DNA of 64,000 nt from a virus. This document shows positions 17,968 to 26,337 of the stretch, piece by piece. The stretch covers positions 124,001 through 188,000 of IMG/VR virus record IMGVR_UViG_3300028829_003504; one strand, given 5' to 3'. The first letter of the stretch is position 1, and each line of letters opens with the position of its first letter. A program made the translations under genes and the position numbers. The notes beneath the pieces were generated by a model that saw only the letters and a list, made by a program, of their open reading frames with translations, ran no database searches and was not told where the DNA came from.

Positions 17968-19725
17968 TTAGTCTTCTTCGTCAAAATCGGTGTCGTCATC
18001 TAAATCATCAAGATCTTCATCACCATCTAGGTCGTCATCTAAATCATCAAGATCTTCATCACCATCTAGGTCGTCATCTAAATCATCGATGGCGTCAAGG
18101 TCTTCGGCAAGTTCTTCGTCAGCATCGATTGAAGAGATATGATCTTTATACATTTTAGTGATTTCGGCATCCGTTAATTTACGGACGTCACGAGGTTTGA
18201 TTAAACCTTCCTCCAGTAACGCGTCAATCATTAAGTCAACATGAGGAAGTTCCTCATCGTCAGTGCCGAAGTGCTGGTCATAAGCGGCTAGTATAGCTGC
18301 ATCGTCCATTTTACGTAACTGCTTAGCATCAACAAAATCACCGTCACTCAAGGCATCGGCCATTGCATCAAAATCTAACTCAGAATCAATTTCTTCGTCA
18401 AGGCCGGTTTCATCACCGTCTTCATCAATTAGGTCATCTTCTAGATCGCCGTCCAAATCATCGATATCGGAAAGGTCTTCGGCAAGTTCCATATCATCTT
18501 CGTCCACACCGTCACCTTCGGTAGCACCAATCAATTCAGCAAGGCGTAAGGCATCCCCTTTACTGATGATTTTGCTAATATCAGAGGTTTCTTCATAGTT
18601 TTCTTCGATGTAAGTAATCATAACGTCAGTGGAGTAGTTCTCAAGTAAGAACTCCGCAATCGCTTCCGAGTCACCGTTGAATTGTGAAAACACTTCTTCA
18701 TCTAATGTAGAGGCCATTTCTGAATTTTCTTCTTCGTCCAAGTCATCGCCGTCAACCATATCATCAAAGTCGAAGTCATCTTCATGGCTATCTTCTTCGT
18801 CAAAACCTTCATCAGGCTTAACCTGTTGTAGTAGTTCGGCTGCGCGGGTAATAGTAAGTTGCTTAACTACTACCTTATCACCAGTTGCGTCAAACACAAG
18901 ACGGGCACCTTCTTCGGTTTTACGGGCACCGACAAACATAAACTCTGTGCCCCTATCCGACTCAAGTAGAGTACCTAGTACAAGAGGCTCACCGAAAGCT
19001 TTAGCGGCACGGTCTTGCGCTTTAGTAGACTTCTCCCATAGACCAGTAGTAACAATCTTCTTAGCCTTAATTGACATAGTTAAAGGTACGTCGAGTTCGA
19101 CGTCTTGCTCAGGTAAATCTTGAACCACAGTACAGTTTATGGCAACAACAGGACTGTTTGGATCATCGACAATCTCAGGCGCGAATACTTCTGTATTAAT
19201 TCTAAGGTCACCGTCATAGTCATATAAACTATCAAAGTGGTCACGTACTACTTTTGAAACTTTAGATATCAAGGGCTCAAGTATAGGTTTGTCGGCAAAC
19301 GAATCGATAAACACTTTCGCTTTAGTCTTGCTAGACTTAGGCTTACTGGTTTTACTCTTGCTAGACTTAGGTTTACTGGTTTTACTCTTGCTAGACTTAG
19401 GTTTACTAGTTTTACTCTTGCTAGACTTAGGCTTACTAGTTTTACTCTTGCTAGACTTCATAGGCTTGCCGTGAACTTCCTCGAACAGTTCAGCATCTAT
19501 GATATTTGCAAAACCTTTACCGCTATCTTCAATCTGCGAAGCTCTAGGTTTTTCTATTTCAGTTAGGCTTGCGCCGACTTTAACCATACTGCCTGCCATT
19601 AGTTGCTTGCTTCGACCAGTTACTTTATAACCACGAGTAGTAACGCTTTCAATTTTGCCTGACGTACCGTCTAATAGTTGAACTTTACGTTTAATCAATG
19701 ATTCGTTGTTTTGTACTTTAGCCAT
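17968..19725 (-). CDS. Large acidic repeat protein, 585 aa
   Basis: Starts at ATG 19725 with AAAGGAAAA upstream (the frame continues to 19815 without a ribosome site). After a folded N-terminal 90 residues comes a basic linker of four TSKPKSSKSK-type decapeptides (about 92-131), then a beta-rich domain. The C-terminal half is very acidic and contains at least two modules of the kind MIDALLEEGLIKPRDVRKLT that match the modules of the acidic protein at 13.0-13.8 kb. It ends in DDLDGDED repeats. The charge pattern (basic linker, acidic tail) suggests an abundant nucleoprotein or assembly factor. Not recognised as a known family. Confidence 0.7.
   Translation of the reverse strand: MAKVQNNESLIKRKVQLLDGTSGKIESVTTRGYKVTGRSKQLMAGSMVKVGASLTEIEKPRASQIEDSGKGFANIIDAELFEEVHGKPMKSSKSKTSKPKSSKSKTSKPKSSKSKTSKPKSSKSKTSKPKSSKTKAKVFIDSFADKPILEPLISKVSKVVRDHFDSLYDYDGDLRINTEVFAPEIVDDPNSPVVAINCTVVQDLPEQDVELDVPLTMSIKAKKIVTTGLWEKSTKAQDRAAKAFGEPLVLGTLLESDRGTEFMFVGARKTEEGARLVFDATGDKVVVKQLTITRAAELLQQVKPDEGFDEEDSHEDDFDFDDMVDGDDLDEEENSEMASTLDEEVFSQFNGDSEAIAEFLLENYSTDVMITYIEENYEETSDISKIISKGDALRLAELIGATEGDGVDEDDMELAEDLSDIDDLDGDLEDDLIDEDGDETGLDEEIDSELDFDAMADALSDGDFVDAKQLRKMDDAAILAAYDQHFGTDDEELPHVDLMIDALLEEGLIKPRDVRKLTDAEITKMYKDHISSIDADEELAEDLDAIDDLDDDLDGDEDLDDLDDDLDGDEDLDDLDDDTDFDEED
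18001..18078. repeat. 39-bp tandem repeat, two copies
   Basis: Two exact 39-bp units plus a partial third encode the acidic DDLDGDEDLDDLD tail. In frame. Confidence 0.85.
19331..19450. repeat. 30-bp tandem repeat, four copies
   Basis: Four units beginning ctagacttagg and ending gttttactcttg encode the Lys/Ser decapeptide linker. Two variable positions per unit. Confidence 0.9.
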
Positions 19726-19811
19726 GATATGTTTTCCTTTAAATTTGTAATTAAGTTGGGCTTGGGTTTTTACTTTTGCTTTTAGCTTCTTTTTAACGTA
19801 TGTCTCACCAA

Positions 19812-20624
19812 TCAATTAGATAAGGGAAACACGTCGCTGACCTCCATAACAGCGGTCTTACCAGATTTAACATTCAATAGGCGAACTCTCTCCTTACTAG
19901 CACTTGCCGCAATAATTCTATAGACGCGGTCATCAATTTGAATTGGTTTCCAGAACAACTTAGGTGAAAGACCTTTAGTTGAAAGTTTCTTAGCTTGCAC
20001 TTTGAACTTCTTCTCTAGTTCAGCTTTTTTAGAATTGCTATATGGATTAACACCAGTCACTTTAGTTTTGACTAGTTTTGCACCAGATTCTGTTGATTGC
20101 TTCGTTCCATCCGAAGCCTGTTTCTTTTTTAAAGGTTTGCGCTCTTTGATTTTAGGAGAAGATGTATCACCAGACAAAGCAGCTAACACGGCTTTCTTTG
20201 TGCCGTTGACAATTCTACCATTCTCCTTACGGAGACGGAACTTGCCATTTTCAAAACCAACGATCATCACTTCTACCTCTCTAACAGAGATTACTTTGCC
20301 GAACATATTGTTCTTAATACCGTCTTCGTCGGTAATGCTTTCTTTGTACTGCACACGTAACGCTTTCTTCTCACCACGTACAAACTCTAGACCAGAAACT
20401 TCACTGGAAGGGGCTATCGCTTTTACTGTTGGTGTTTTCTTTTGTTCAGGTTGACCGTTGGGTTTGAATTTTATTGTGATAGTTCCGTTATCTTGGTCGA
20501 TAACCATACCACGAGTATTAAGTTTAAGGACATCTACTAATGATGCGCTGCCTTGGTTTGAACCAACAGAAACGATTTCATTTATAGCTTTACGGATTGC
20601 GCTTAATTTTAATTGAACAGTCAT
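19812..20624 (-). CDS. Hypothetical basic protein with SH3-like segments
   Basis: A 270-residue Lys-rich protein starting at ATG 20624 with AGGAG upstream; an upstream in-frame ATG at 20660 lacks a ribosome site. Two segments (GKVISVREVEVMIVGFENG and PIQIDDRVYRIIAASASKER) have the short beta-strand rhythm of small barrel (SH3/KOW-like) domains, joined by a Lys/Ser linker. Tandem promoters lie upstream (20723-20949), so it should be strongly expressed. Function unknown. Confidence 0.7.
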   Translation of the reverse strand: MTVQLKLSAIRKAINEIVSVGSNQGSASLVDVLKLNTRGMVIDQDNGTITIKFKPNGQPEQKKTPTVKAIAPSSEVSGLEFVRGEKKALRVQYKESITDEDGIKNNMFGKVISVREVEVMIVGFENGKFRLRKENGRIVNGTKKAVLAALSGDTSSPKIKERKPLKKKQASDGTKQSTESGAKLVKTKVTGVNPYSNSKKAELEKKFKVQAKKLSTKGLSPKLFWKPIQIDDRVYRIIAASASKERVRLLNVKSGKTAVMEVSDVFPLSN

Positions 20625-20691
20625 GACGACTTCTCCTATGTTTATACAACATTCGCTCAACGTGAGCTTTCGGTTTATATGAGGGGGTTTG

Positions 20692-20716
20692 AAGTTGAAA
20701 AGTGTTGCTTCAACTT
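20692..20716 (-). other. 5' leader hairpin
   Basis: AAGTTGAA, 9-nt loop, TTCAACTT directly after the -10 box of promoter b, so the transcript would begin with a stem-loop. Such 5' hairpins often protect mRNAs. Confidence 0.6.
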
Positions 20717-20722
20717 GATTAC

Positions 20723-20777
20723 ATTATAGCAAAATATAAGGTGGTTGACTAAGGTATTATTGGCCACTATTAGGCAA
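20723..20777 (-). promoter_or_regulatory. Early-type promoter with upstream box (copy b)
   Basis: TTGCCTAATAGTGG begins at 20777 and TATAAT at 20728, 49 nt downstream, with TGC extended -10. It drives the basic protein gene at 20624. Confidence 0.75.
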
Positions 20778-20828
20778 TGTATCTATGCGATACTCGAATA
20801 CTAATATTATCAATTGCAACTCACTATC

Positions 20829-20838
20829 TTTACAGTTT
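20829..20838 (-). promoter_or_regulatory. AAACTGTAAA element
   Basis: Perfect copy between tandem promoters c and b. Confidence 0.4.
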
Positions 20839-20895
20839 TATAAATACCAGTTAGTGCTTATATTGAGGCTGAAACGTTTTGCTTCAACTGGACGC

Positions 20896-20949
20896 ATTAT
20901 AACAAATATCAGCCCCTGTGTCTTGTTTGTTTCAGACGGCACTAGGCAA
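20896..20949 (-). promoter_or_regulatory. Early-type promoter with upstream box (copy c)
   Basis: TTGCCTAGTGCCGTCT begins at 20949, overlapping the stop codon of the upstream gene. TATAAT begins at 20901, 48 nt later, with an AAGACA -35 and TGT extended -10. Confidence 0.8.
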
Positions 20950-21106
20950 GCAAGCAGAATAGACATATCGCTACCATGCACGATATAAGCAAAGCTAGTA
21001 ACATACGGTCAGCACGTTTTGATTTACGTATGACTTCTTCTATAGCTTCTGTCCTACGGAGTTCGTGGACTTCATCACGCCACTTGTGTATAGATTGATT
21101 ACTCAT
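20942..21106 (-). CDS. Small membrane protein, 54 aa
   Basis: Starts at ATG 21106 (GAGGGTG upstream), overlapping the previous stop by 8 bp. A charged N-terminal helix of about 32 residues is followed by one membrane span (MLLALLISCMVAICLFCLLA) that ends the protein. Topology would be N-in with a very short outer end. Function unknown; small phage membrane proteins are often lysis-related or superinfection factors, which is only a possibility. Confidence 0.7.
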   Translation of the reverse strand: MSNQSIHKWRDEVHELRRTEAIEEVIRKSKRADRMLLALLISCMVAICLFCLLA

Positions 21107-21731
21107 AGTCACCCTCAACCCAACGCTTGTTGCCACTAATGTACATTACAATATCACCAGTCTCTACTTCACGGGCTACGCCGCTAATTATACCCTTAGT
21201 GGATATTTCACCGATTGCTTCTAAACTATTAAGTCTACCTGTCATCAGAGAACCTTTGTGTGGAGTTAATGTGATACAATACTTCGCATCTTTATTTCCA
21301 TTAGGGAACACAGGTTTAGTCTCGTCTCCATAGTCTTCACCGAAAGTACCTTCGTGGTGTTCTTCTTTCCAGAAACGATAAACGCGATTTGTCATTTCGT
21401 AGTGAAGTCTTGTTTTGAGTTCACGTGGTATATCCATCATACACATACCGTGAAGTGCCTGCCAAGTCCAGAAGCCGTTGCCAGGTAATCCCTGCTCAGA
21501 TCCACTTGAACGAACAACTAACGCAGCTAGCATAGGCAGGCGATTGTTGTGGCAGAATAGATTCACACGATCTAAATGACTGCCCAATACTTTACCCAAC
21601 TGACTGCCTGTTTCAGGTACTTGCATCGGTCTGGTATTGTTTATCGCCTCTGCCAGTTTCTTGTATGAAATGGTCTTTTCCTCAATGGCACAATCAATCA
21701 GGACTTGAAGAATTTTAGAATATATGTTCAT
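21099..21731 (-). CDS. Hypothetical protein with MGMT-like helical N-terminus
   Basis: A 210-residue protein. The N-terminal 75 residues (TISYKKLAEAINN and later GSQLGKVLGSHLDR) have the layout of the winged-helix part of alkyltransferase-like proteins but lack a PCHR active site. A segment with SEQGLPGNGFW follows. I recall similar genes of unknown function in phages and bacteria, but cannot name a family. ATG 21731 has AGAGA upstream. Confidence 0.65.
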   Translation of the reverse strand: MNIYSKILQVLIDCAIEEKTISYKKLAEAINNTRPMQVPETGSQLGKVLGSHLDRVNLFCHNNRLPMLAALVVRSSGSEQGLPGNGFWTWQALHGMCMMDIPRELKTRLHYEMTNRVYRFWKEEHHEGTFGEDYGDETKPVFPNGNKDAKYCITLTPHKGSLMTGRLNSLEAIGEISTKGIISGVAREVETGDIVMYISGNKRWVEGDYE

Positions 21732-21794
21732 AGATAAGATCTCTCTATATAGAAACAGTTCGTGGAACTGTGAGCTACAACACGCGGCTCATTG

Positions 21795-21818
21795 CAGGGC
21801 ACTAGCTAGAATGCCCTG
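21795..21818 (-). other. Intergenic hairpin
   Basis: CAGGGCA, 10-nt loop, TGCCCTG, just after the stop of the 76-residue gene. No T-run. Confidence 0.45.
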
Positions 21819-21833
21819 AATATGAAGCGCAGG

Positions 21834-22064
21834 TTAATTGCTTGCTTGCATACCATACCCGTCATCATCATGTGTAATAAGGATAGTACTGCCATCCTCA
21901 AATGTGTAAGTACAGTGCTCGTCATCCTCGCCGTGAACTTCTATAGGTGACACCATCAAGTCACAACACATGTCGGCGGTAGCTGCAACCGCCTCGCTGT
22001 AATTCTCACTGTGGCAGTCTTCAAGTATCTGTTGCGCTATGTTTTTCTTTTCAGGTTCTGTCAT
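21834..22064 (-). CDS. Hypothetical acidic protein, 76 aa
   Basis: A short acidic protein with GGAG before ATG 22064. Two Cys (about 15 and 32) and an HGEDDEHC segment are visible. It starts 2 bp after the stop of the previous gene. Not recognised. Confidence 0.65.
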   Translation of the reverse strand: MTEPEKKNIAQQILEDCHSENYSEAVAATADMCCDLMVSPIEVHGEDDEHCTYTFEDGSTILITHDDDGYGMQASN

Positions 22065-22066
22065 GG

Positions 22067-22441
22067 TTATTCTCCAGTTGGTTTTAGGCTTTCAATTGTT
22101 TGCTCAATATCATAATTCTTACCGAATGTAACGAAGCGGCGGTAAGCAGGGACTCTACTATATGCCGTTTGAATACCCACTCGCTTCTCGCTTAGGTTCT
22201 CCATCATAGTAGATAGTGCTTCCTCAACGGTAGCACCTGTCGCAGTAGCAGTAAGGGGCAATTCATGTTTAATGTTTTCAGGTATACCGACATAAATACA
22301 TTCAGGATGGTGAGGTTCGTCCGAAGCATTCAAAGTAACAGTTACTTGGGAGACTGTATCTGTACTAAATAACTCGGTACGGGTTTTGGTAAGCAAGTGA
22401 ATTGTCAGGTCATTCTCTGACAAGAATTTAAGTAAGTTCAT
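22067..22441 (-). CDS. Hypothetical protein, 124 aa
   Basis: ATG 22441 with AAGGGAA upstream is chosen over an in-frame start at 22516, which would overlap the previous gene by 64 bp. Mixed alpha/beta composition, no motif recognised. Confidence 0.7.
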   Translation of the reverse strand: MNLLKFLSENDLTIHLLTKTRTELFSTDTVSQVTVTLNASDEPHHPECIYVGIPENIKHELPLTATATGATVEEALSTMMENLSEKRVGIQTAYSRVPAYRRFVTFGKNYDIEQTIESLKPTGE

Positions 22442-22452
22442 AATATATTCCC

Positions 22453-22794
22453 TTAGGGATGCCCGTAGTTGGCTTCGTCTTGTTCTTTTAGGATCTGCAA
22501 CATTTCGGCGAAACATTCAGGGCGATGCGATTCGATTTCGTCATCAAGTTCTGATTCAGGTATCCCATTAAGTATATCTTCGGCCACAGCACGTAAGTAG
22601 CAAGATAAGGCTTCATCTAACTGCTTACCTAGTGGTACCTCACCTTGTATACCAGAACCGCGGTACCTAGATGTATCTAATGAGTAAGACTGACGAAACC
22701 GCTGATACTTAAATGAGCGGAGAGTGCAAAGTACCTCAGCACGTTCGTGTAAGTACTTGTGTATATGTTGTGTAAACTGAGTAGGCTCTAGCAT
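22453..22794 (-). CDS. Hypothetical protein, 113 aa
   Basis: ATG 22794 with AGGAAC upstream is preferred over 22839. Helical, acidic C-terminal half. Not recognised. Confidence 0.65.
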   Translation of the reverse strand: MLEPTQFTQHIHKYLHERAEVLCTLRSFKYQRFRQSYSLDTSRYRGSGIQGEVPLGKQLDEALSCYLRAVAEDILNGIPESELDDEIESHRPECFAEMLQILKEQDEANYGHP

Positions 22795-22875
22795 AGTAGA
22801 AGTTCCTGTAATTAAATACTGCGACGGGCGATACCTCAATCTCCGTATTAACGTATCCGTATTCGGAATAATTCC

Positions 22876-23190
22876 TTATTCTTCTGATTCGGTTTGTGCA
22901 AAGTCAGGTCGTATTGACGTGGATATGTCATAGACCGTATCATTCATTTGTGCGAATACCGCGACAATGCCGTAAACGACTACCGAGATGCCTGCTCCAA
23001 GGAACCCCATCCAACCTGGAATGTATTCATCTATAGTCAAACTTACAACTCCGTTAAGAGTCGCTACTGCCGCTAAGGTCGTAAGTACTAAAATATAAAT
23101 CTTACGTTTAGTAGCTTTGTCATACAGTCTTTCAAGTACTTCGAATTCTTTATCAGTCATAGCTTTTTTAATGTCATTGGTATTACGCAT
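22876..23190 (-). CDS. Small membrane protein with two spans
   Basis: A 104-residue protein with CGGAG upstream. A cytoplasmic charged N-terminus (about 28 residues) leads into two hydrophobic stretches (about 30-50 and 59-80) joined by a short polar loop, so both termini should face the same side. Function unknown. Confidence 0.75.
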   Translation of the reverse strand: MRNTNDIKKAMTDKEFEVLERLYDKATKRKIYILVLTTLAAVATLNGVVSLTIDEYIPGWMGFLGAGISVVVYGIVAVFAQMNDTVYDISTSIRPDFAQTESEE

Positions 23191-23247
23191 AACAACTCCG
23201 TTCTCGTATTAAGTATTTGCCGTTGGGTTAAATTAGATGTAAGGGAT

Positions 23248-23370
23248 TTAATATTGAGCTCCAGACAATAACCCTACAAGAATTAGCACAACTAAAGCTA
23301 CTATAGGTGTGCTCATAAATGCCTCAATAGCAAGTCTTATACGTGTAGATCTATTCAATTTAATTTTCAT
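23248..23370 (-). CDS. Small membrane protein, 40 aa
   Basis: ATG 23370 is preceded by AAAGGAAT at good spacing. The product has a basic N-terminus (MKIKLNRSTRIRLAIEAF) and a single hydrophobic span (PIVALVVLILVGLLSG) near the C-terminus. It fills an otherwise empty 240-bp gap between larger genes. Function unknown. Confidence 0.65.
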   Translation of the reverse strand: MKIKLNRSTRIRLAIEAFMSTPIVALVVLILVGLLSGAQY

Positions 23371-23432
23371 AGTAGTATTCCTTTAAGTGTAAGTAATAAG
23401 GTAGGGTGCGTAGCCCTTAACTTGTGTTTTAA

Positions 23433-25268
23433 TTAATCCATATTAATCAATTTACGAACTTCAAACAAAGAGAACTCAATGCCTTTAAGGCACATAAAGT
23501 TTTCAGTATCGGAGTTCGAAGTGACCAACATTAGAATCTGCTCTACGGTAAAATCTATATCCTTTATAGTTTTGAAAACCCCGCCCTTAGTAACTTTACG
23601 TTTATGTAAGGCGAATCTAATTTTCTTCACCCAAGCATCAAAGACCTCGTAGAGAAGGATTTCCAGTTTCTTATAAGTAGGATCAGTAATTAATGTGACG
23701 CCCAGTTCCTTTACCATAACCTTCATATTGTGATATTTTAACGCTGAGGGTGTTTCTTCACACACAGTCAAAGTATATAAAGCTACAATATATGAATCTG
23801 GGGCAAAAGCTAAAATTTCTTCTTCAAAGCCATTTATGTTACATTTGATAAGTGCGCTTATGATTTCCATGCGGTCCATAGGCTCAAGGTCACTTTCGAA
23901 TTCAAAATCGGAGCTACTGGCTGGGTTAATTTTACGTTTACCTGTAAGCATATGACCGATTTCATCTTCGTCGTGTCCGCCTTCGTCCCAGGCGTCCTCT
24001 TCATCCTCTTCATCCCACGCTGCGTCTTCCTCTTCTTCGTCCCAGTCGTCTTCTTCGTCGTTTGCGTAGTACTCACGTACATCAGAATAGGACATGGCGT
24101 CAAGCATATCACGAGTAATACCATTGTCTTCAGCTAAAATCATTTGGCGGAGCTGGCCGTTAGTCTTAACCTTATGAGGTTTCTTTTCAAGATCTACTAT
24201 GAGGTATTCCTCATACAACGTGTTAATCTTTTCATCAGACGCCTTACAGTAAAAGTCTTTACCTATATAAGCAACAGAATAAAGATATAGGGCTTTGCGC
24301 GAAGCTTCTTCCGAGCGAGCGGATGTATGACTAATACCAGTTAATTGGTATTCCCTTTCCTTAAGTCTAGTAATCGTTTCAGTAAGGGTAGATACTCTAT
24401 TGTTGTAAAGTTCACGGCAGTTGGCTTGACCCGCCATACCTTCTTTAGGTTTATCGCGTGAACTACAGAAGACTGCGTGGGTCATAGGCTTAAGGAATTT
24501 CGAAGCACACCAACAGCACTTACACGTAGCTCCTTTAGGAAAGTCTTTAACTGCTGAATTAGATGCCTTCAGATCACTAAGTTCTGTCTCTGCCGATAGT
24601 CTACGGGCAATTATGTGATCTAGTTGAGTAGGGTTCTTCTTTCCTAGTTCTGATAATTCGATAGTTTCCATGCCAGTGGCCTCGTCTAATGTTGGTACGT
24701 TTGCGGTTTTATCATCTGCCTTTATATCTTCGTGAATGGCTTCATAATCTAAACCAAGAAACTTTGCCTCATCTTTAGATAGAGATTTAACAGTCTTCTT
24801 AGAAAGGCGGTTGTGTTTACGTATAGCAGTATCCTCAACTTCCTGACGTCGATTCTTCTCAGCAAGAGCGGCCTGCTCAACATACATCGAGCAAGTTATT
24901 TTGCCGTTGGTAGGGTCACGGTATAAATCGATTTGAGAGAAGCGTCCGGAGCCTTGCTTGAAAGCCGTTATGCTATAGTCTTCCGTATCTTCTATATTGA
25001 TACGTTTCATGTTAAGGCGCCCGAATAAAAAGCTTGTTAGAGATACACCCACTCCCTCTTTACCAGATCGTCGGCAAGTGTAACCTCTACTGTCTTTGAT
25101 AATAAACAGGTGGCCGTGAGGAGCTCGTTTACATAAGGTATGCTCATTAAACAAATGCTGTTTGTCGCCATCTATAATGATTGATTCAGTTTCACCTGAA
25201 GGGTCGTAACTGTTAGAAGTTAAACGTACTTCAACTATGGTTTGTTCTTGTTCTTTCATAATATACAT
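23433..25268 (-). CDS. Hypothetical Zn-finger protein with acidic insert, 611 aa
   Basis: A large protein directly behind promoter d. The central part holds a Cys-rich segment (CKCCWCASKFLKP, then VFCSSRD and a later Cys) likely to bind zinc. Residues about 400-440 are an Asp/Glu/Trp-rich repeat (DDWDEEEEDAAWDEEDEEDA). The C-terminal 150 residues are helical. Two starts are possible (25268 or 25259), both near AGGA/TGGA. A DNA- or RNA-binding role would fit the zinc segment, but no family is recognised. Confidence 0.7.
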   Translation of the reverse strand: MYIMKEQEQTIVEVRLTSNSYDPSGETESIIIDGDKQHLFNEHTLCKRAPHGHLFIIKDSRGYTCRRSGKEGVGVSLTSFLFGRLNMKRINIEDTEDYSITAFKQGSGRFSQIDLYRDPTNGKITCSMYVEQAALAEKNRRQEVEDTAIRKHNRLSKKTVKSLSKDEAKFLGLDYEAIHEDIKADDKTANVPTLDEATGMETIELSELGKKNPTQLDHIIARRLSAETELSDLKASNSAVKDFPKGATCKCCWCASKFLKPMTHAVFCSSRDKPKEGMAGQANCRELYNNRVSTLTETITRLKEREYQLTGISHTSARSEEASRKALYLYSVAYIGKDFYCKASDEKINTLYEEYLIVDLEKKPHKVKTNGQLRQMILAEDNGITRDMLDAMSYSDVREYYANDEEDDWDEEEEDAAWDEEDEEDAWDEGGHDEDEIGHMLTGKRKINPASSSDFEFESDLEPMDRMEIISALIKCNINGFEEEILAFAPDSYIVALYTLTVCEETPSALKYHNMKVMVKELGVTLITDPTYKKLEILLYEVFDAWVKKIRFALHKRKVTKGGVFKTIKDIDFTVEQILMLVTSNSDTENFMCLKGIEFSLFEVRKLINMD

Positions 25269-25285
25269 TCCATTTGATCCTAATT

Positions 25286-25319
25286 AATAGTAAAAGTTTC
25301 TTTTGAAACTTTTACTATT
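25286..25319 (-). other. 15-bp inverted repeat overlapping the -10 box
   Basis: AATAGTAAAAGTTTC, 4-nt loop, GAAACTTTTACTATT, a perfect 15-bp stem. Its first bases overlap the -10 of promoter d, so it could be an operator or a 5'-end mRNA hairpin. Confidence 0.75.
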
Positions 25320-25372
25320 ATAGTATATAAGAGGCCACTAAGTATATGCTATTTTGGGAAGGTCTTAGGCGC
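25317..25372 (-). promoter_or_regulatory. Early-type promoter with diverged upstream box (copy d)
   Basis: GCGCCTAAGACCTTCC begins at 25372 and TATAAT at 25322, 50 nt downstream. This is the least conserved member of the set. It drives the 611-residue protein gene. Confidence 0.65.
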
Positions 25373-25398
25373 TGAAACGACAAGAGAGCCGAAGCTCC

Positions 25399-25854
25399 CT
25401 AATGTAGTGTTCTATCTAACTGATCTAGCTGGGCGACAATCATGCCGGATAGTGATGGAAGTACTTTGAACGTGGCATTTTGCAATAATATTTTTACGTC
25501 ATATTCATCAAAGTATTCAATCAAGAAGCAGAAGGGATTATTGTTTCCATTGACTGAGGCGTCATTAATAATATATCTGAACATTTCGTCTCGACCCCAA
25601 TCGCCAGTTCTGTCCAGTTCCATGTAACCGTTGCATAGTAGAATTAGGATTTCTCCGCGCAGGCCTTCTAATACATGCTCTCTACTTTCTTCTGGATTAC
25701 GTTCAATGTTGTTGCTGGCTAACAAGTCGGCATCACATGAAATAAGGTAGTTTTCCAGAGAAGCGTATGTCACTTCCTTTCGGGTAGATAAGTATGTACT
25801 TATTGCGTCACCTAATAAGTCACCTAGTACGCAGAATTTAAGAGTCTTACTCAC
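25399..25854 (-). CDS. Hypothetical protein, 151 aa, GTG start
   Basis: Starts at GTG 25854, overlapping the previous stop by 4 bp (GTGA) with GTGGAG upstream. Helical and acidic. Not recognised. Confidence 0.7.
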   Translation of the reverse strand: MSKTLKFCVLGDLLGDAISTYLSTRKEVTYASLENYLISCDADLLASNNIERNPEESREHVLEGLRGEILILLCNGYMELDRTGDWGRDEMFRYIINDASVNGNNNPFCFLIEYFDEYDVKILLQNATFKVLPSLSGMIVAQLDQLDRTLH

Positions 25855-26327
25855 GGCTCCACGCCTCTATCTCGAAGTTGGGTAACAATCTTAACAAGCC
25901 TAGCATTGTTTGACTCTAGGTCACCGCATGACATACCCATATCACTATTGACATTATCAACAGCCGCGTATGTTACTTTAAGCAGTTCGTCTATTAAAGA
26001 GCCTTGACATTGCTTGGCTTTTTTACGGTCTACCTCTTTCTGGCAGATAGTTTTAAGGGCTACGCTCTCACGTTCTAACTTTTGCACCTTATCTTTGTAA
26101 CCTGTAAGAATGCCAATTAATGGATGCTTAACGAAACGAGCAAATGTTTCAATAGGGTAGATATTAAGATTTCGGTTGAGGGTAAAACCCGTACGCTTAT
26201 CGTCTACTATATACTGTACGATAACCCAATCAGCGGCGCTATCTGTTAAGATATCAGGTTTCTCTGTACGAGGTAAAGCTAAGTACCACTCACCAGACAC
26301 TAACTCAGGTAATTCTTGCGTTTCCAT
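25851..26327 (-). CDS. Hypothetical protein, 158 aa
   Basis: ATG 26327 with AAGGAAG upstream is chosen over 26426, which would overlap the HAD-like gene. The central part is a Lys-rich helix with one Cys. No motif recognised. Confidence 0.7.
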   Translation of the reverse strand: METQELPELVSGEWYLALPRTEKPDILTDSAADWVIVQYIVDDKRTGFTLNRNLNIYPIETFARFVKHPLIGILTGYKDKVQKLERESVALKTICQKEVDRKKAKQCQGSLIDELLKVTYAAVDNVNSDMGMSCGDLESNNARLVKIVTQLRDRGVEP

Positions 26328-26337
26328 AATGACTTCC

